NCBI GenBank assembly: GCA_016720635.1
Contig: JADKKF010000010.1
Span: 1 to 64,000 of the forward strand
Origin: Saprospiraceae bacterium
GTDB lineage: Bacteria > Bacteroidota > Bacteroidia > Chitinophagales > Saprospiraceae
Length of the DNA stretch: 64,000 bases
Reading direction: 5' to 3'
Shown: piece after piece, positions 43,562-53,207 of the stretch
Numbering within the stretch: position 1 is the first letter of the stretch
How the letters are laid out: each line of letters begins with the position of its first letter
Program-made: the position numbers and the translations under genes
The notes under the pieces: model-generated
The model's input: the letters and a program-made list of their open reading frames with translations, nothing else
Told to the model about the DNA's origin: nothing
The model's database searches: none

Positions 43562-44161
43562 TTAATTTAGTTTTCTCTCTGAAACTTTGGTTCCATTTTT
43601 GTAGATAAATTCAAGTATCGCAGTCTCTTTATTCCCCGTATTATCGAAGAAAACCGTAGGTCCATTCAATTCTCCATTTTGATAAACAGCTTGTCGCTTT
43701 AACATTCCGTATTCATTAAAAGCACGAAAAGTTCCATCCAGTTTACCATTTTTATATTCACTATAATCGATAGGGGTGGTCAATCTATATGTTGCTCTAA
43801 AGCCTTCCAACTTTCCGTTTTCAAATCTTGTGGATAAGTCCGCTCTTGACATATAGTCCAAGTTCAAAAAGGTGCCTTCCAGTACATCATCGACATAGTT
43901 GCACACGGATTTTAGTCTTTGTTGATAATTTTCATAGTAAGTGACCCAAATTCCGTTTTTACGACCATTCCTCAAAAAGCCTTCTTCAATGATATATTTC
44001 CCATCAATCCCATATTTGGTAGCCCTTTTCACTTCTGATCCTGTAAGGTTTTTAATAACAAAACCTTGTTTAACAAGTTGGTTTTCGAGTTCTGAGCCTG
44101 AATTTTGTTGTTTGCAAGAGATCAGTGCAATACCCAAAAGCAAATAAATAATAACTTTCAT
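43562..44161 (-). CDS. YwqK/MORN-repeat lipoprotein
   Basis: 199 residues with a lipoprotein signal (LLLGIALISC, cysteine at 16) and repeated MORN-like hairpins (YGIDGKYIIEEGFLRNGRKN; FENGKLEGFRATYR; YKNGKLDGTFRAFNEYGMLK; YQNGELNGPTVFFDNTGNKE). Such proteins are labelled YwqK antitoxins in databases but here it is more likely an envelope repeat protein. Followed by the nuclease-fold gene after 10 nt. Confidence 0.8.
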   Translation of the reverse strand: MKVIIYLLLGIALISCKQQNSGSELENQLVKQGFVIKNLTGSEVKRATKYGIDGKYIIEEGFLRNGRKNGIWVTYYENYQQRLKSVCNYVDDVLEGTFLNLDYMSRADLSTRFENGKLEGFRATYRLTTPIDYSEYKNGKLDGTFRAFNEYGMLKRQAVYQNGELNGPTVFFDNTGNKETAILEFIYKNGTKVSERKLN

Positions 44162-44227
44162 GAACTATATTTTTAGACAAATTTAACCCATTTATACCAT
44201 TGTTATTGCGAAATTTAAAGTTATTGG

Positions 44228-45089
44228 TTACAAACTTTTATTTAGGACACTTAAAGCAGCCTTGAGAGAATCTTCCCAGTGAGCGTTATGATAATGATTT
44301 CCTAATAAATTTTTGATTTTAGATTTGTCAAGTACAGAAAATGGCGGCCTTTGAGCAGGGGTAGGATAATCAGAAGTTTGGATAGGGATTAGAGGGATAT
44401 CAAGGTTGGATAATTTAAAGATAGAATGTGCAAAATCATACCAAGAACAGATCCCTTCGTTGCTATAATTCAGAATATTATTTTGTATCACATTTTGACT
44501 GTCAAAATTAATCAGATTGAGGATTTGGATTGCTAAATCGTCTGCAAACGTTGGAGATCCAATTTGATCACCCACGACTTTTATTGCATTCCCATTTTTG
44601 GCCAATCTCAACATGGTTTTAACAAAATTATGGCCTTCTATGCCGTAAACCCATGATGTTCTTATTATTAAAATTTTTGCACAGCTTATTGACAATGGTT
44701 TCACCATCCAATTTACTCTTTGCATAGATGCCTTGTGGTGTGCATGGGTCGGATTCTTTTAGTGGGCTATTTAGTGCATTATGATAGACATAATCTGAAG
44801 AAATATGAATTAATTTTGCGGAATTTTGATTAGCAAATTCACTGAGATATTCCAGGGCTTTGGTATTGTAGAGAAAAGCTAATTCTTGTTCTGACTCTGC
44901 CTTGTCCACTGTGGTATATGCAGCACAATTGATAATATAATTAAATCCTGAAATTTCAGGATAAACCTTTTTACTTATATCCCAAGTATTTTTATCAAAA
45001 AAGAAAAATTTGAAATCTTTTGATGTACCTATTCTTTGAAAAGCGCTTCCTAATTGGCCATTTGCCCCAGTTACTAGTATCTTTATCAT
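44228..45089 (-). pseudogene. rfbD: dTDP-4-dehydrorhamnose reductase, frame broken at a homopolymer
   Basis: The start at 45089 gives MIKILVTGANGQLGSAF and runs in frame to about residue 137 (SKLDGETIVNKLCK), then goes out of frame to a stop at 44628. The correct sequence resumes one base off as KILIIRTSWVYGIEGHNFVK and continues to 44228 with VVGDQIGSPTFADDLA and RPPFSVLDKSKI. Removing one T from the five-T run at 44674-44678 (an A-run on the coding strand) gives an intact reductase of about 287 residues. It would make dTDP-L-rhamnose with rfbC, which lies 8 nt upstream. rfbA and rfbB are not in the window. Confidence 0.85.
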
Positions 45090-45097
45090 AGAAAAAA

Positions 45098-45646
45098 TTA
45101 TTCAAAAGGTAAATGTTGTCCGAAATTTGGTAGAATAGAATCTTTGCTCGATATTATTTGATTTTCTCTCGGAATAATCCAATCGATTTGGAGTTGAGGA
45201 TCGTGAATATTCAAACCACCCTCATGCTCTGGGTGATAATAATCATCGCATTTATAAGCAAATATAGCTTCAGAAGAAAGCACAGCATATCCATGAGCCA
45301 TCCCTTTTGGCACTAATAATTGTCTTTTGTTTGCATCATTTAGTTTTACGCTTAAGGCTTGGCCATAAGATGGGCTACCTTTTCTTATATCTACTATCAC
45401 ATCCAAAACTTCCCCTTTTACAACTCTGACCAGCTTCGTTTGGGCAAAAGGTGGTAATTGATAGTGAAGTCCGCGGATCACTCCATATTTTGACATCGCT
45501 TCATTGTCTTGGACAAAATTATATTTTGTCCCTAGTGGCTCTAAATATTTTGTGCCAAAGGATTCAAAAAAATATCCTCGTTCGTCTCCCCAGACTCTCG
45601 GCTCTAGTATAAATGCTCCTTCAATAATAGTTGGAATAATATGCAT
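45098..45646 (-). CDS. rfbC: dTDP-4-dehydrorhamnose 3,5-epimerase
   Basis: 182 residues with the RmlC signature: VWGDERGYFFESFG near 18-31, GVIRGLHYQLPPFAQTKLVR with the catalytic histidine, and the Tyr/Asp region FAYKCDDYYHPEHEGGLN. It converts dTDP-4-keto-6-deoxyglucose to the L-rhamnose form for cell-surface polysaccharide. It lies 5 nt after der and 8 nt before rfbD on one message. Confidence 0.95.
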   Translation of the reverse strand: MHIIPTIIEGAFILEPRVWGDERGYFFESFGTKYLEPLGTKYNFVQDNEAMSKYGVIRGLHYQLPPFAQTKLVRVVKGEVLDVIVDIRKGSPSYGQALSVKLNDANKRQLLVPKGMAHGYAVLSSEAIFAYKCDDYYHPEHEGGLNIHDPQLQIDWIIPRENQIISSKDSILPNFGQHLPFE

Positions 45647-45651
45647 AAACT

Positions 45652-46953
45652 TTACTTTTCTCTAAAAAATATAGCTATTGGTAACCCCGTAAGGTTAAAA
45701 TTGGCTCTTAATTTATTTTCTATGAAGTTTTTGTACGAATCAGGAATTTGTTCAGGATAATTGCAATAAAAAGCAAATGCTGGATATGCTAGTGGCAACT
45801 GCTGAACGAATTTTATTTTGATAAATGCTCCACGGTGTGATGGAGGAGGATTTTTTTCAATTATAGGTAAAATAACGTCGTTTAAATGGCTTGTTTTGAT
45901 TCTATGGCTGCGTCTGTTGAACACATCAATGGCAGTTTCCACAACATTAAATATTCTTACTTTGTCTTGGGCAGAGATAAATATTATAGGTACGTCTTTA
46001 AATGGCTGGATTTTTTGTTTGATTTTTATCTCAAAATCTCGCGCCGTATTGGTTTCCTTTTGAATCAAATCCCATTTATTCACAACGAGCACAATTCCTT
46101 TATGGCGTTGCACTGCTAATCGGTAAATGTGCATGTCCTGGGCTTCAATTCCCGTAACTGCATCTATCATTATAAGGCATATATCAGATTCTTCTAATGC
46201 TCTTATGGCCCTTAATACGGAATAAAATTCTAAATCTTCTGTAACTTTTGCTTTCCGTCTGATCCCAGCAGTATCTATCAATATGAATTCTTGGCCAAAA
46301 TGATTATATATTGAGTGTATTGAGTCTCTCGTTGTTCCTGCTATCGGTGTGACTATGTTGCGATCAACTCCCAGCAATGTATTAGTAAGGGTTGATTTCC
46401 CAACATTTGGTTGCCCTATAATGGATATTTTAGGTAACTCTTTTTCTGCGACGGGGATATCCTCAATATGACTAGTTATAGCGTCTAAGAGGTCACCAGT
46501 TCCACTTCCAGAAATGGATGCGATCATGAAGGTATTTTCGAAACCTAAACTCCAAAATTCTTGAGCTTCTAATTGACGTTGGCTATTGTCAACTTTATTT
46601 ACAGCTAGAAAAACTAATTTTTTTGATTTGCGCAATAAATTGGCAACTTCAAGATCAAAATCTGTTATGCCTGTTGTTGTGTCAACTACAAATATAATAG
46701 AGTTGGCTTCTTCGATAGCAAGTTTTACTTGCTTTCTGATTGCACTTTCGAAAATGTCGGCACTATTTTCAACAAATCCACCTGTATCTATTACAATAAA
46801 GTCTTTTCCGTTCCACGTACAATTTCCGTATATTCTATCCCTTGTAACACCAGATATATTATCGACAATTGATTTTCTTTCTTCAATGAGTCTGTTAAAT
46901 AATGTTGATTTTCCGACATTTGGTCTTCCGACGATGGCTACTATTTGTTTCAT
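45652..46953 (-). CDS. der: GTPase Der (EngA)
   Basis: 433 residues with two GTPase domains (P-loops GRPNVGKSTLFNRL at residue 8 and GQPNVGKSTLTNTL near 181), two switch regions (DTGGF; DTAGIRRKA) and the C-terminal KH-like domain. It acts in 50S ribosome assembly. First gene of a unit with rfbC and rfbD, although the connection between ribosome assembly and rhamnose synthesis appears to be positional only. Confidence 0.95.
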   Translation of the reverse strand: MKQIVAIVGRPNVGKSTLFNRLIEERKSIVDNISGVTRDRIYGNCTWNGKDFIVIDTGGFVENSADIFESAIRKQVKLAIEEANSIIFVVDTTTGITDFDLEVANLLRKSKKLVFLAVNKVDNSQRQLEAQEFWSLGFENTFMIASISGSGTGDLLDAITSHIEDIPVAEKELPKISIIGQPNVGKSTLTNTLLGVDRNIVTPIAGTTRDSIHSIYNHFGQEFILIDTAGIRRKAKVTEDLEFYSVLRAIRALEESDICLIMIDAVTGIEAQDMHIYRLAVQRHKGIVLVVNKWDLIQKETNTARDFEIKIKQKIQPFKDVPIIFISAQDKVRIFNVVETAIDVFNRRSHRIKTSHLNDVILPIIEKNPPPSHRGAFIKIKFVQQLPLAYPAFAFYCNYPEQIPDSYKNFIENKLRANFNLTGLPIAIFFREK

Positions 46954-46976
46954 TGTGTTTTTGGGATATGATAAAT

Positions 46977-47008
46977 AAAAAAGAGGCCGAACTTTACAGT
47001 TACGACCT
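46977..47008 (-). terminator. Intrinsic terminator after the OmpA-family gene
   Basis: On the minus strand AGGTCGTAAC-TGTAAA-GTTCGGCCT folds into a stem with one bulged T and one G-U pair, followed by CTTTTTT. It ends the OmpA-family transcript just before der. Confidence 0.6.
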
Positions 47009-47030
47009 GTTATATTATAACAGTATTAAA

Positions 47031-48809
47031 TTAATAGCCTGAATTAAGATTTCCGCTATACTTATTACCTCCTCTAGAAGATTGAGGGGTATTTGAACCA
47101 GCTTTACCGTCAGGTCTAGCCATTTCTGAATCACCACTGTTGGCAACTCTAAACTCAACTCTACGGTTAAGATATTGTTGCATTTCTTTATTCTTGGGTA
47201 TAGCATGAGTATCAGCTAAACCAGGAATAAGTGGACTTTCTTCACCAGCATATTGGATGATAAATCTTTCTCTAGGGAAAGAATATTTAGACATTAAATA
47301 TTCTACAGCTGCATTAGCTCTCTCCCAAGACAATATTCTATTATAATTACTAGGTAATCTAACATCTGTATTACCAGTAACCACAATATTAGTATTAGGA
47401 TATTTCTTCATAACTGTAGCTACGTGATGTAATTGACCATAAAATTCTGGCTTTACATAGAATTTGTCTAAGTCGAAGTGAATCATAGGCAACCACCAGT
47501 CACCGCTAATATTAGACATTCCAACTCCTCCTTTAGCATTTAACTTGTCATCAATAATCTTATTAACTTCAGGTTCAGTAAGATTCTTAGGGATAACTGC
47601 TACCCCTTTTTCATCAATTCTAAACCCTGGTGGAGAATAAGGCTCATCGTCTTTATAATCTTGTAAACCATCTTTGTCTGAATCTAAAGCAACACCTTTT
47701 GTATCAACTGGTGCACCTTTTTCTGTAGCTTTCTCTTGATCTAACATATCTATTACACCATCGCCATCAGTATCTGTCAAATCAAACTTAGGTCTTTGTT
47801 TTAATTCAGCGATATCATTCATAGCTGCATCAATTGGATTCAACCAATACAAAGGTTCGGTTTTCTTATCAAAATTACCAATATTGAAAGCAAATCTTAA
47901 ATTCGTGTAGTGAGCAATATCGGTATCATTTGTTTGATCTTCAACAGTCCTGTATCTGTAACCATCTAACAAATCGTTATCAGCGATCGATACTTGGTGT
48001 TCAAGTCCAAGATTAAATCTCTTTCCGAATTTTCTAGATACTCCAATACCTCCTTGAAATTCTGGGTGGATATTGGTTTTGTCGCTAAATCTGAAGATTG
48101 CAACTTTTTTGTAAGCTTCTGTTTCATAGTTGCCATCCAAAATAGCTTTAACATCTTTTTTTATTCGCTTTCTACCTGCTTTAGTATCAACATCTGCTGT
48201 ATTTACGCTTGAAAAATCGTAAGGTTTTCCAGATCCATCAAGCAAGTCCAACATAGTTTTATTGTTGTTAAGACCTAGTCCAATAAAAGCATAGGCATTC
48301 CACTTATTTCTTTCTTTGTGGAAAAGTAAATTACCGATATTGGCAATCATCTGAACTGATCCATACATATAGGTAATTTGGTAGTTTCTAAAATACCTAT
48401 TCCCTGTAATGATGTTAGCTGCGGTTGGATTATCCAATCTAATAACTGCGGGATCTGAAGGCTGAGGATCTAATCCTTTTGCTTTTCCGTACATAGCGTC
48501 CAATCTTAATGAAAAGATATAGTTGACAGCTTTTCTTAAATGAAGACCAACACCGAAACCAGCTGGTTGCTTAGGATCCACATCACCATCTACCATAAAA
48601 TGCCCAGCGTGAATACCAAGCTCCCACATGTTTTTAGGCTTTGCAGAATACTTGTACTGACCTGTACGCCACTTTTTGTTCTGATCAGAATCAACGGTCA
48701 TTTCATCTTTAATGTTAGGTGTTTTGAACGCATCATTCTGCGAAAACACCCATTGATTAGCCATCATGGCCAATCCTAATAGTCCAATTGTTTTGAATTT
48801 TTTAATCAT
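47031..48809 (-). CDS. OmpA-family outer-membrane protein with calcium-type repeats
   Basis: 592 residues. Signal peptide (ends near ANQWVFSQ, residue 24), a beta-barrel-like first half (MWELGIHAGHFMVDGDVDPK; NLGLEHQVSIADNDLLDGYR), a thrombospondin type 3-like acidic stretch (TDTDGDGVIDMLDQE; DSDKDGLQDYKDDEP near 352-390) and a C-terminal OmpA peptidoglycan-binding domain (VVTGNTDVRLPSNYN and LSWERANAAVEYLMSKYSF, then LNRRVEFRVA). This anchors the outer membrane to the cell wall. A classic promoter and terminator frame it. Confidence 0.92.
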   Translation of the reverse strand: MIKKFKTIGLLGLAMMANQWVFSQNDAFKTPNIKDEMTVDSDQNKKWRTGQYKYSAKPKNMWELGIHAGHFMVDGDVDPKQPAGFGVGLHLRKAVNYIFSLRLDAMYGKAKGLDPQPSDPAVIRLDNPTAANIITGNRYFRNYQITYMYGSVQMIANIGNLLFHKERNKWNAYAFIGLGLNNNKTMLDLLDGSGKPYDFSSVNTADVDTKAGRKRIKKDVKAILDGNYETEAYKKVAIFRFSDKTNIHPEFQGGIGVSRKFGKRFNLGLEHQVSIADNDLLDGYRYRTVEDQTNDTDIAHYTNLRFAFNIGNFDKKTEPLYWLNPIDAAMNDIAELKQRPKFDLTDTDGDGVIDMLDQEKATEKGAPVDTKGVALDSDKDGLQDYKDDEPYSPPGFRIDEKGVAVIPKNLTEPEVNKIIDDKLNAKGGVGMSNISGDWWLPMIHFDLDKFYVKPEFYGQLHHVATVMKKYPNTNIVVTGNTDVRLPSNYNRILSWERANAAVEYLMSKYSFPRERFIIQYAGEESPLIPGLADTHAIPKNKEMQQYLNRRVEFRVANSGDSEMARPDGKAGSNTPQSSRGGNKYSGNLNSGY

Positions 48810-48861
48810 AGGGATATTTTTAAAATACTGTTATTGATAATAATGTTATTCCACACAAGAG

Positions 48862-48892
48862 CAAAGGTAATTATAATATTTATAAAAACAAA
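48862..48892 (-). promoter_or_regulatory. Complete Bacteroidota promoter for the OmpA-family gene
   Basis: On the minus strand TTTG (48889-48892) and TACCTTTG (48862-48869) are 19 nt apart, the textbook TTTG-N19-TAnnTTTG form. The leader to the start codon is about 50 nt, so a post-transcriptional control element is possible. Confidence 0.7.
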
Positions 48893-48962
48893 TGTTTATT
48901 GTATTTTTTTCAAAATTTCTTAAATTAAGGAATGGATTTTTACTGTTATACTACTTTTGTTC

Positions 48963-48970
48963 TAAATTTG
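48963..48970 (+). promoter_or_regulatory. Candidate -7 box for the arginase-fold gene
   Basis: TAAATTTG (TAnnTTTG) lies 67 nt upstream of the ATG at 49038. No -33 match at the expected place. Confidence 0.3.
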
Positions 48971-49037
48971 GACTTTGTACTAATATTAAAGTCACCAAAC
49001 TAAGTACATCTTATATACTTAGTAAGAACGATGTAAA

Positions 49038-49979
49038 ATGAATTTCGCTGCTTTTGTTGATGAAAATGATGCATTATTTTCGATTAAGGATTATATTCTT
49101 TCTCTTAGAAACGTCGAGGATTTCTCCCTTTTTGTTGATAATGATGATAATTTTACAAGTAAAGTAATTCCCTTTCTAGAAAATAATTTGAATTCTTGTG
49201 CATTTATTTTTTGTTCGGACCCATCTAGACTTATTAAACAAATCAAAGTTATTTCTAAATACTTAAATATAGTTGACGATAAAATTTTAGCTTCTTCTAA
49301 TGATTTGATTGCTAGGTTGTCTTTTGATTTTAAAAAAGAAGAATTTTTAAATAAAAGGGCTAGAACTGATAAACTTATTGGGACTCAAACCCATAAGATT
49401 TTGGATATAGAGTCATTGACTAAATTCGTGCATTATCCTTTAAGTGGTATTCGATTTGATAACTCTGTTATGGAGCCTTTGGCAAGGGATGCTACGATTG
49501 GAATTATCGATATGAATGCTGTAAAGGTCTCTGAATTTTCGTCTTCCATTTCAGCAAGTCCTAGTGGTTTTACTTGTGAGGAAATTTGTACTGTCGCATC
49601 AACTTTTGCGCAAAGTGCCAATATGAAAATTATTGCGTTTACTGGTTTTCGTAAACCAGTAGGAGGATTTTCACAAGTCGATATTAGTTTTTTAGGTCAA
49701 GTGTGTTGGTATGCTATGAATGGAACCAATTACAGAGTTCATGAGGATCCTAAGGACGGGTTAGAAGGATTTGATAGATTTACCCCAGTTGATTTAGAAT
49801 ATTTCGACGGTATATTGGAGTTTGTCAAAAGTAAAAAAACAGGAAAATGGTGGGTACATATTAAAGCAAAGAAAAATATTTTTATCCCGTGTTCATTCAG
49901 TGAGTATAAAGCCATGAACAATAATGAATGGGATGATCAATGGCTCAATCGGATTAACAATCATCTTTCAGATATATAA
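49038..49979 (+). CDS. Degenerate arginase-fold protein (Bacteroidota 'formimidoylglutamase' type)
   Basis: 313 residues. The C-terminus matches the arginase superfamily protein conserved in Bacteroidota (VDISFLGQVCWYAMNGTNYR; WWVHIKAKKNIFIPCSFSEY), and the middle has IIDMNAVKVSEF where the true enzymes read DIDxxDP. The metal-binding GGDH and DAHxD motifs seen in the ureohydrolase at 14959 are absent, so catalysis is unlikely. Function unknown; a structural or regulatory role is possible. It is followed by hemW after one base. Confidence 0.8.
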   Translation: MNFAAFVDENDALFSIKDYILSLRNVEDFSLFVDNDDNFTSKVIPFLENNLNSCAFIFCSDPSRLIKQIKVISKYLNIVDDKILASSNDLIARLSFDFKKEEFLNKRARTDKLIGTQTHKILDIESLTKFVHYPLSGIRFDNSVMEPLARDATIGIIDMNAVKVSEFSSSISASPSGFTCEEICTVASTFAQSANMKIIAFTGFRKPVGGFSQVDISFLGQVCWYAMNGTNYRVHEDPKDGLEGFDRFTPVDLEYFDGILEFVKSKKTGKWWVHIKAKKNIFIPCSFSEYKAMNNNEWDDQWLNRINNHLSDI

Positions 49980-49980
49980 T

Positions 49981-51111
49981 TTGGCAGGTATATATCTACA
50001 TATTCCATTTTGTAGGAGGGCATGTCACTACTGCGATTTTCATTTTTCAACGAATTCAAATACTTTGCCATCTATGGTAGAGGCTTTGGGGATGGAATTG
50101 GTTTTAAGGAGAAACGAATTAAATGGTAGTAAAATTCAAACAATTTATTTTGGAGGAGGAACACCATCTTTACTAGGTTCCAAACAATTGGATTTTTTAT
50201 TGAACACAATTTTTCAAAATTACTGCGTTGAAAGTAATTTGGAAGTTACCATCGAGTGTAATCCTGAGGATATCATCAATGAAGAACTTCAAGATTTTAA
50301 AAAGATCGGTATCAATAGATTGAGTATCGGAATCCAAACTTTAGATGATAAGGCTTTACTGCTTATGAATCGCAACCATGACTCTAAAATGTCATTGCTT
50401 GCATTGGACAAAACTTTAAAATACGATTTTGGAAATCTCAATATCGATTTGATGTACGGAATGCCTGGGGAAACCCTTGGTATATGGAAAACTAATTTGA
50501 ATCTTGTCGCCCAATACAATATTAAACACATTTCCTGTTATAATCTAACCGTTGAAACAAGGACAGCTTTACATCATTTTTTGGAAAAAGGAAAAATTGC
50601 CATTCCAGACGACAAATGGAATAAGCAAATATTTGAATTAAATGGTTCATTTTTTTTAGAAAATGGATACGAACATTATGAAATTTCAAATTTTGCAAAA
50701 AAAGATTTTATTAGCAGGCATAATTCAAATTATTGGAAAGGTGAAAAATACCTTGGAATTGGGCCTTCAGCGCACAGTTATGACGGTGAAAATCACCGAA
50801 GTTGGAATATTTCTAACAATATAAAGTATATATCGGGGATTGAAAAAGGAGATCCAAATTTTGAGATAGAGGTCCTAACTCCTAATAATAGAATCAATGA
50901 ACTAATAATGATAGGATGTAGAACTAAATGGGGAATTGATCTTGTGAAATTGGATGAAGTAGAATCTTTGGCGTCAAAAACATTGATAATGCAATTGGAG
51001 AAAGAGAATTTAATGGATAAATTCGCTCTAACAGATAAATATCTAATTTTAAAAGAGGAAGCCAAACTATTCGCAGATCAAATTGCTTCCTCATTATTTT
51101 TTTCGGATTAA
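49981..51111 (+). CDS. hemW: HemW-type radical SAM protein (coproporphyrinogen III oxidase-like)
   Basis: 376 residues from the TTG at 49981, one base after the previous stop. That start gives MAGIYLHIPFCRRACHYCDF, exactly the HemW start; longer upstream starts would lie inside the arginase-fold gene. The 4Fe-4S/SAM motif is CRRACHYC (CxxxCxxC). Later landmarks are YFGGGTPSLL, ECNPEDI, NRLSIGIQTLDDKALLLMNR and MYGMPGETL. HemW proteins bind heme and help insert it into respiratory enzymes and usually do not oxidise coproporphyrinogen. Cytoplasmic. Confidence 0.9.
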   Translation: MAGIYLHIPFCRRACHYCDFHFSTNSNTLPSMVEALGMELVLRRNELNGSKIQTIYFGGGTPSLLGSKQLDFLLNTIFQNYCVESNLEVTIECNPEDIINEELQDFKKIGINRLSIGIQTLDDKALLLMNRNHDSKMSLLALDKTLKYDFGNLNIDLMYGMPGETLGIWKTNLNLVAQYNIKHISCYNLTVETRTALHHFLEKGKIAIPDDKWNKQIFELNGSFFLENGYEHYEISNFAKKDFISRHNSNYWKGEKYLGIGPSAHSYDGENHRSWNISNNIKYISGIEKGDPNFEIEVLTPNNRINELIMIGCRTKWGIDLVKLDEVESLASKTLIMQLEKENLMDKFALTDKYLILKEEAKLFADQIASSLFFSD

Positions 51112-51161
51112 AAATTATCATTATATTTGAAATCCTTTTACCATAAATCCTATAATGCCCA

Positions 51162-52109
51162 ATGAGTAGATTTTATTTTGCAGACACTGGAAGCACTTAT
51201 GCTTTGCCGTTTATATTGAATCGAATTTTGACCATATTGTCCCTTTCACTTTATTATCCTTGGGAAAGAGCAATTCAGTTGAAGTATATATATAATAATA
51301 TAATCCTTGATGGGAGCCATTTTGATTTTCTAGGGACTGGAAAGGAAATGTTTTATGGTTATATCAAACTTTTGGTATTGATAATCCTATTTTATGGGGG
51401 CTTCTTGGTGTTAATGGCCCTAGATTTCACTTTATATGCTATAATGTTTTTATATATTTTTATGGCTATTGGATTTATATTTGCGATACCATTTTTTATC
51501 CATAGTGGCTTGAAATATAGATGGGCAAAAACGCAATGGAGGGGTATCAATTTTGGCTATAGAGGAGAGCTAAAGGAGTTTTTTAATTTATATGTAAAAC
51601 ACGGTTTTTTTACGCTTATTACTCTAGGAATTTATTACCCCTGGTTCAGGTGCCAAATACAAAAGTACATTACTGGTCATATAAAATTTGGACATTTACA
51701 TTTTGAATTCCGTGGCAAAGGAGAGGACTATTTTGTTATCTATATAAAATTTATTTTACTGATCTATATTACCTTAGGGCTGTACATATTTAGATTTTGG
51801 CGGAATATTTTTAATTTTTTTACAAACAATACAATCATTGTTGATAATGAGAAAGGTGAAAAATATAAACTCACTTCAAATGTTACGGCTTGGTCATTTT
51901 TTGAACTAAAGGTTATAAATTTTCTAATCCTTATATTTACGTTAGGACTTGGCTTCCCTTGGGTTTTAGCTCGAAATATGAAATTTTTAATTGACAATAT
52001 TGAAATTCCTGACAACTTCACAACGGATCATATTCGACAAACCGAAACAGACTATAATAATGCTGTTGGCGAAGATGCGATAGATATGTTGGATATTGGG
52101 TTTATCTAA
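51162..52109 (+). CDS. YjgN/DUF898 family membrane protein
   Basis: 315 residues with six membrane segments in paired repeats; the DUF898 pattern occurs twice (ILTILSLSLYYPWERAIQLK; HGFFTLITLGIYYPWFRCQI; FLILIFTLGLGFPWVLARNM). The family has no known function. Starts 50 nt after hemW and is followed by the M48 peptidase after 15 nt, likely one unit with it. Confidence 0.83.
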   Translation: MSRFYFADTGSTYALPFILNRILTILSLSLYYPWERAIQLKYIYNNIILDGSHFDFLGTGKEMFYGYIKLLVLIILFYGGFLVLMALDFTLYAIMFLYIFMAIGFIFAIPFFIHSGLKYRWAKTQWRGINFGYRGELKEFFNLYVKHGFFTLITLGIYYPWFRCQIQKYITGHIKFGHLHFEFRGKGEDYFVIYIKFILLIYITLGLYIFRFWRNIFNFFTNNTIIVDNEKGEKYKLTSNVTAWSFFELKVINFLILIFTLGLGFPWVLARNMKFLIDNIEIPDNFTTDHIRQTETDYNNAVGEDAIDMLDIGFI

Positions 52110-52124
52110 ATTAAGAATCAACTT

Positions 52125-53207
52125 ATGGCAAAAGGCAAGTACTTTGATGGACTTACATCTTCCGAACACGAAGCTACAATCAATCCGAGCCTCCAGCGCT
52201 TGGGTATAATCATCAGCGACCCTTATGGTCGACCAAAATTTCTGGACTGGGATTTGGAGGATATTGAAATTGAATACAATGAATTTGCTAAGCGTGTAAA
52301 ACTGGAAAATAAAACTGAACCACGCAAAAGAATCGAACTTGAACTCAGTGAGTTTCTGTCCATCCAAGATCAATTGCCCAAAAATTTGCGATTGGGAATT
52401 CGCTCGAATGGATTAAGAAAAATATGGCTTTTTGGAGCAATTAGCTTATTTATAATAGGTTTTTTAATTTTTTCTTACTTTGTGATGCTTCCCTATTTTG
52501 CCGAAAAAGTGGCTATTAACTTTCCTCAAAGTTATGAAAGAAAGCTTGGGTTAAGTGTTTTTGAGAGTATGGAAAGTGATTTAGACATTGACAGCACCAA
52601 AAGTCATGATTTGCAATTGTTTTTTAATGGCTTGGGCTATGATGAGTCCAAGAATGTTCAGGTATTTTATTCAAAAACAAATGACATTAATGCCTTTGCT
52701 ATCCCTGGAGGATTCATAGTAGTAAATGAAGGGTTAATTAACTCTATGAATAATTATAAAGAGCTACAAGGCGTTTTGGCGCATGAATTTATACATATAA
52801 AGCATAGGCACTCTCTACGAATACTTTTCAGATCACTATCTAGTTACCTTGCCATTTCTCTGGTGTTTGGGGATATCAACGGGATTCTTGCTATTCTCAT
52901 TCAAAATAGTAATGAACTCAGAAGTTTGTCATATTCTCGTACGATGGAAACTGAAGCAGATATCAATGGTGCCGAACTAATGGTCGAAAAGGGATTCGAC
53001 CCCCATGGGATGATCGAATTGATGGAAACGCTCAAATCGCATACACCGAATATTGAAAATGAGGTGTTTAAATACCTCGCAACGCACCCAGATTTGGATT
53101 TGAGGATTAATAATTTGGAGAAAGTTTATTCAAATCAAGCCAAAACTCTTAATGCTGATTCCTTGATTTCCAAAAGTATTTTTTTAAATTTGAAGAATGA
53201 CCGGTAG
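52125..53207 (+). CDS. M48 family zinc metallopeptidase
   Basis: 360 residues. A cytoplasmic N-terminal domain of about 95 residues, one membrane segment at 100-122, then the peptidase with HEFIH at 220-224 (GVLAHEFIHIKHRHSLRIL) and the third ligand in METEADINGAELM. FAIPGGFIVVNEGLI is typical for the HtpX/BepA group. It probably acts in envelope protein quality control, facing the periplasm. Follows the DUF898 gene closely and overlaps the PBP4 gene by 11 nt. Confidence 0.9.
   Translation: MAKGKYFDGLTSSEHEATINPSLQRLGIIISDPYGRPKFLDWDLEDIEIEYNEFAKRVKLENKTEPRKRIELELSEFLSIQDQLPKNLRLGIRSNGLRKIWLFGAISLFIIGFLIFSYFVMLPYFAEKVAINFPQSYERKLGLSVFESMESDLDIDSTKSHDLQLFFNGLGYDESKNVQVFYSKTNDINAFAIPGGFIVVNEGLINSMNNYKELQGVLAHEFIHIKHRHSLRILFRSLSSYLAISLVFGDINGILAILIQNSNELRSLSYSRTMETEADINGAELMVEKGFDPHGMIELMETLKSHTPNIENEVFKYLATHPDLDLRINNLEKVYSNQAKTLNADSLISKSIFLNLKNDR

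Noticed and set aside
44228..45089. Two separate short reductase genes
   Set aside because: Both halves align end to end with one dTDP-4-dehydrorhamnose reductase, joined by removing a single base from a five-base run.
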